Shown here: positions 6,203 through 6,213 of the stretch, in pieces
Numbering within the stretch: position 1 is the stretch's first letter
How the letters are laid out: every line of letters begins with the position of its first letter
Origin: an uncultured Selenomonadaceae bacterium
GTDB lineage: Bacteria; Bacillota; Negativicutes; Selenomonadales; Selenomonadaceae
Reading direction: 5' to 3'
NCBI GenBank assembly: GCA_905236595.1
Contig: CAJORE010000035.1
Location: 1-6,213, forward strand
DNA: 6,213 nucleotides
Position numbers and translations under genes: made by a program
Notes under the pieces: model-generated
What the model was told of the DNA's origin: nothing
Seen by the model: the letters and a program-made list of their open reading frames with translations, nothing else
Databases searched by the model: none

Positions 6203-6213
6203 ACGCTTCGTCG

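Overview
The window looks like bacterial chromosome, probably from a Bacillota (Firmicutes) species. The main evidence is a sufD-sufS-sufU cluster: SufU is the zinc-dependent sulfur acceptor typical of Bacillota and some Actinobacteria. A Negativicutes-like relative would fit the moderate base composition and the sensor HD-GYP protein, but that is a guess. All six convincing genes are on the + strand. No tRNA, rRNA, CRISPR array, transposase or phage gene was seen.

Layout: (1) 1-82 is one copy of an 82-bp repeat. (2) 99-4261 is a compact run of four genes: a membrane-anchored HD-GYP protein (predicted c-di-GMP phosphodiesterase), then sufD, sufS and sufU, with gaps of 16, 42 and 13 bases. (3) 4262-4383 is an intergenic region with an inverted repeat and a plausible promoter. 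(4) 4384-5325 encodes a ten-helix AEC-family transporter. (5) 5326-5569 is a 244-base intergenic region with a weak terminator candidate and a block of overlapping RNA stems around 5401-5463. (6) 5570-6013 encodes an exported protein with a long Glu/Arg/Lys-rich helix and a Gly-rich hydrophobic tail. (7) 6061-6106 is a 46-nt perfect palindrome with the form of a bidirectional terminator. (8) 6121-6202 is the same 82-bp repeat in inverted orientation, with one mismatch.

How the genes work together: SufS takes sulfur from cysteine, SufU accepts it, and SufD is part of the SufBCD scaffold on which Fe-S clusters are built. The usual partners SufB and SufC are not in the window. The HD-GYP gene occupies the place next to sufD where sufB or sufC would normally be found. 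The transporter and the exported helical protein appear to be separate transcription units with no evident link to Fe-S assembly.

The most notable points are the matching inverted repeats at both ends (a possible inversion substrate, or the reason a contig broke here), the HD-GYP gene attached to suf genes, the structured intergenic RNA or repeat at 5401-5463, and the uncharacterised exported ER/K-helix protein. No clearly new defence or mobile system was found.
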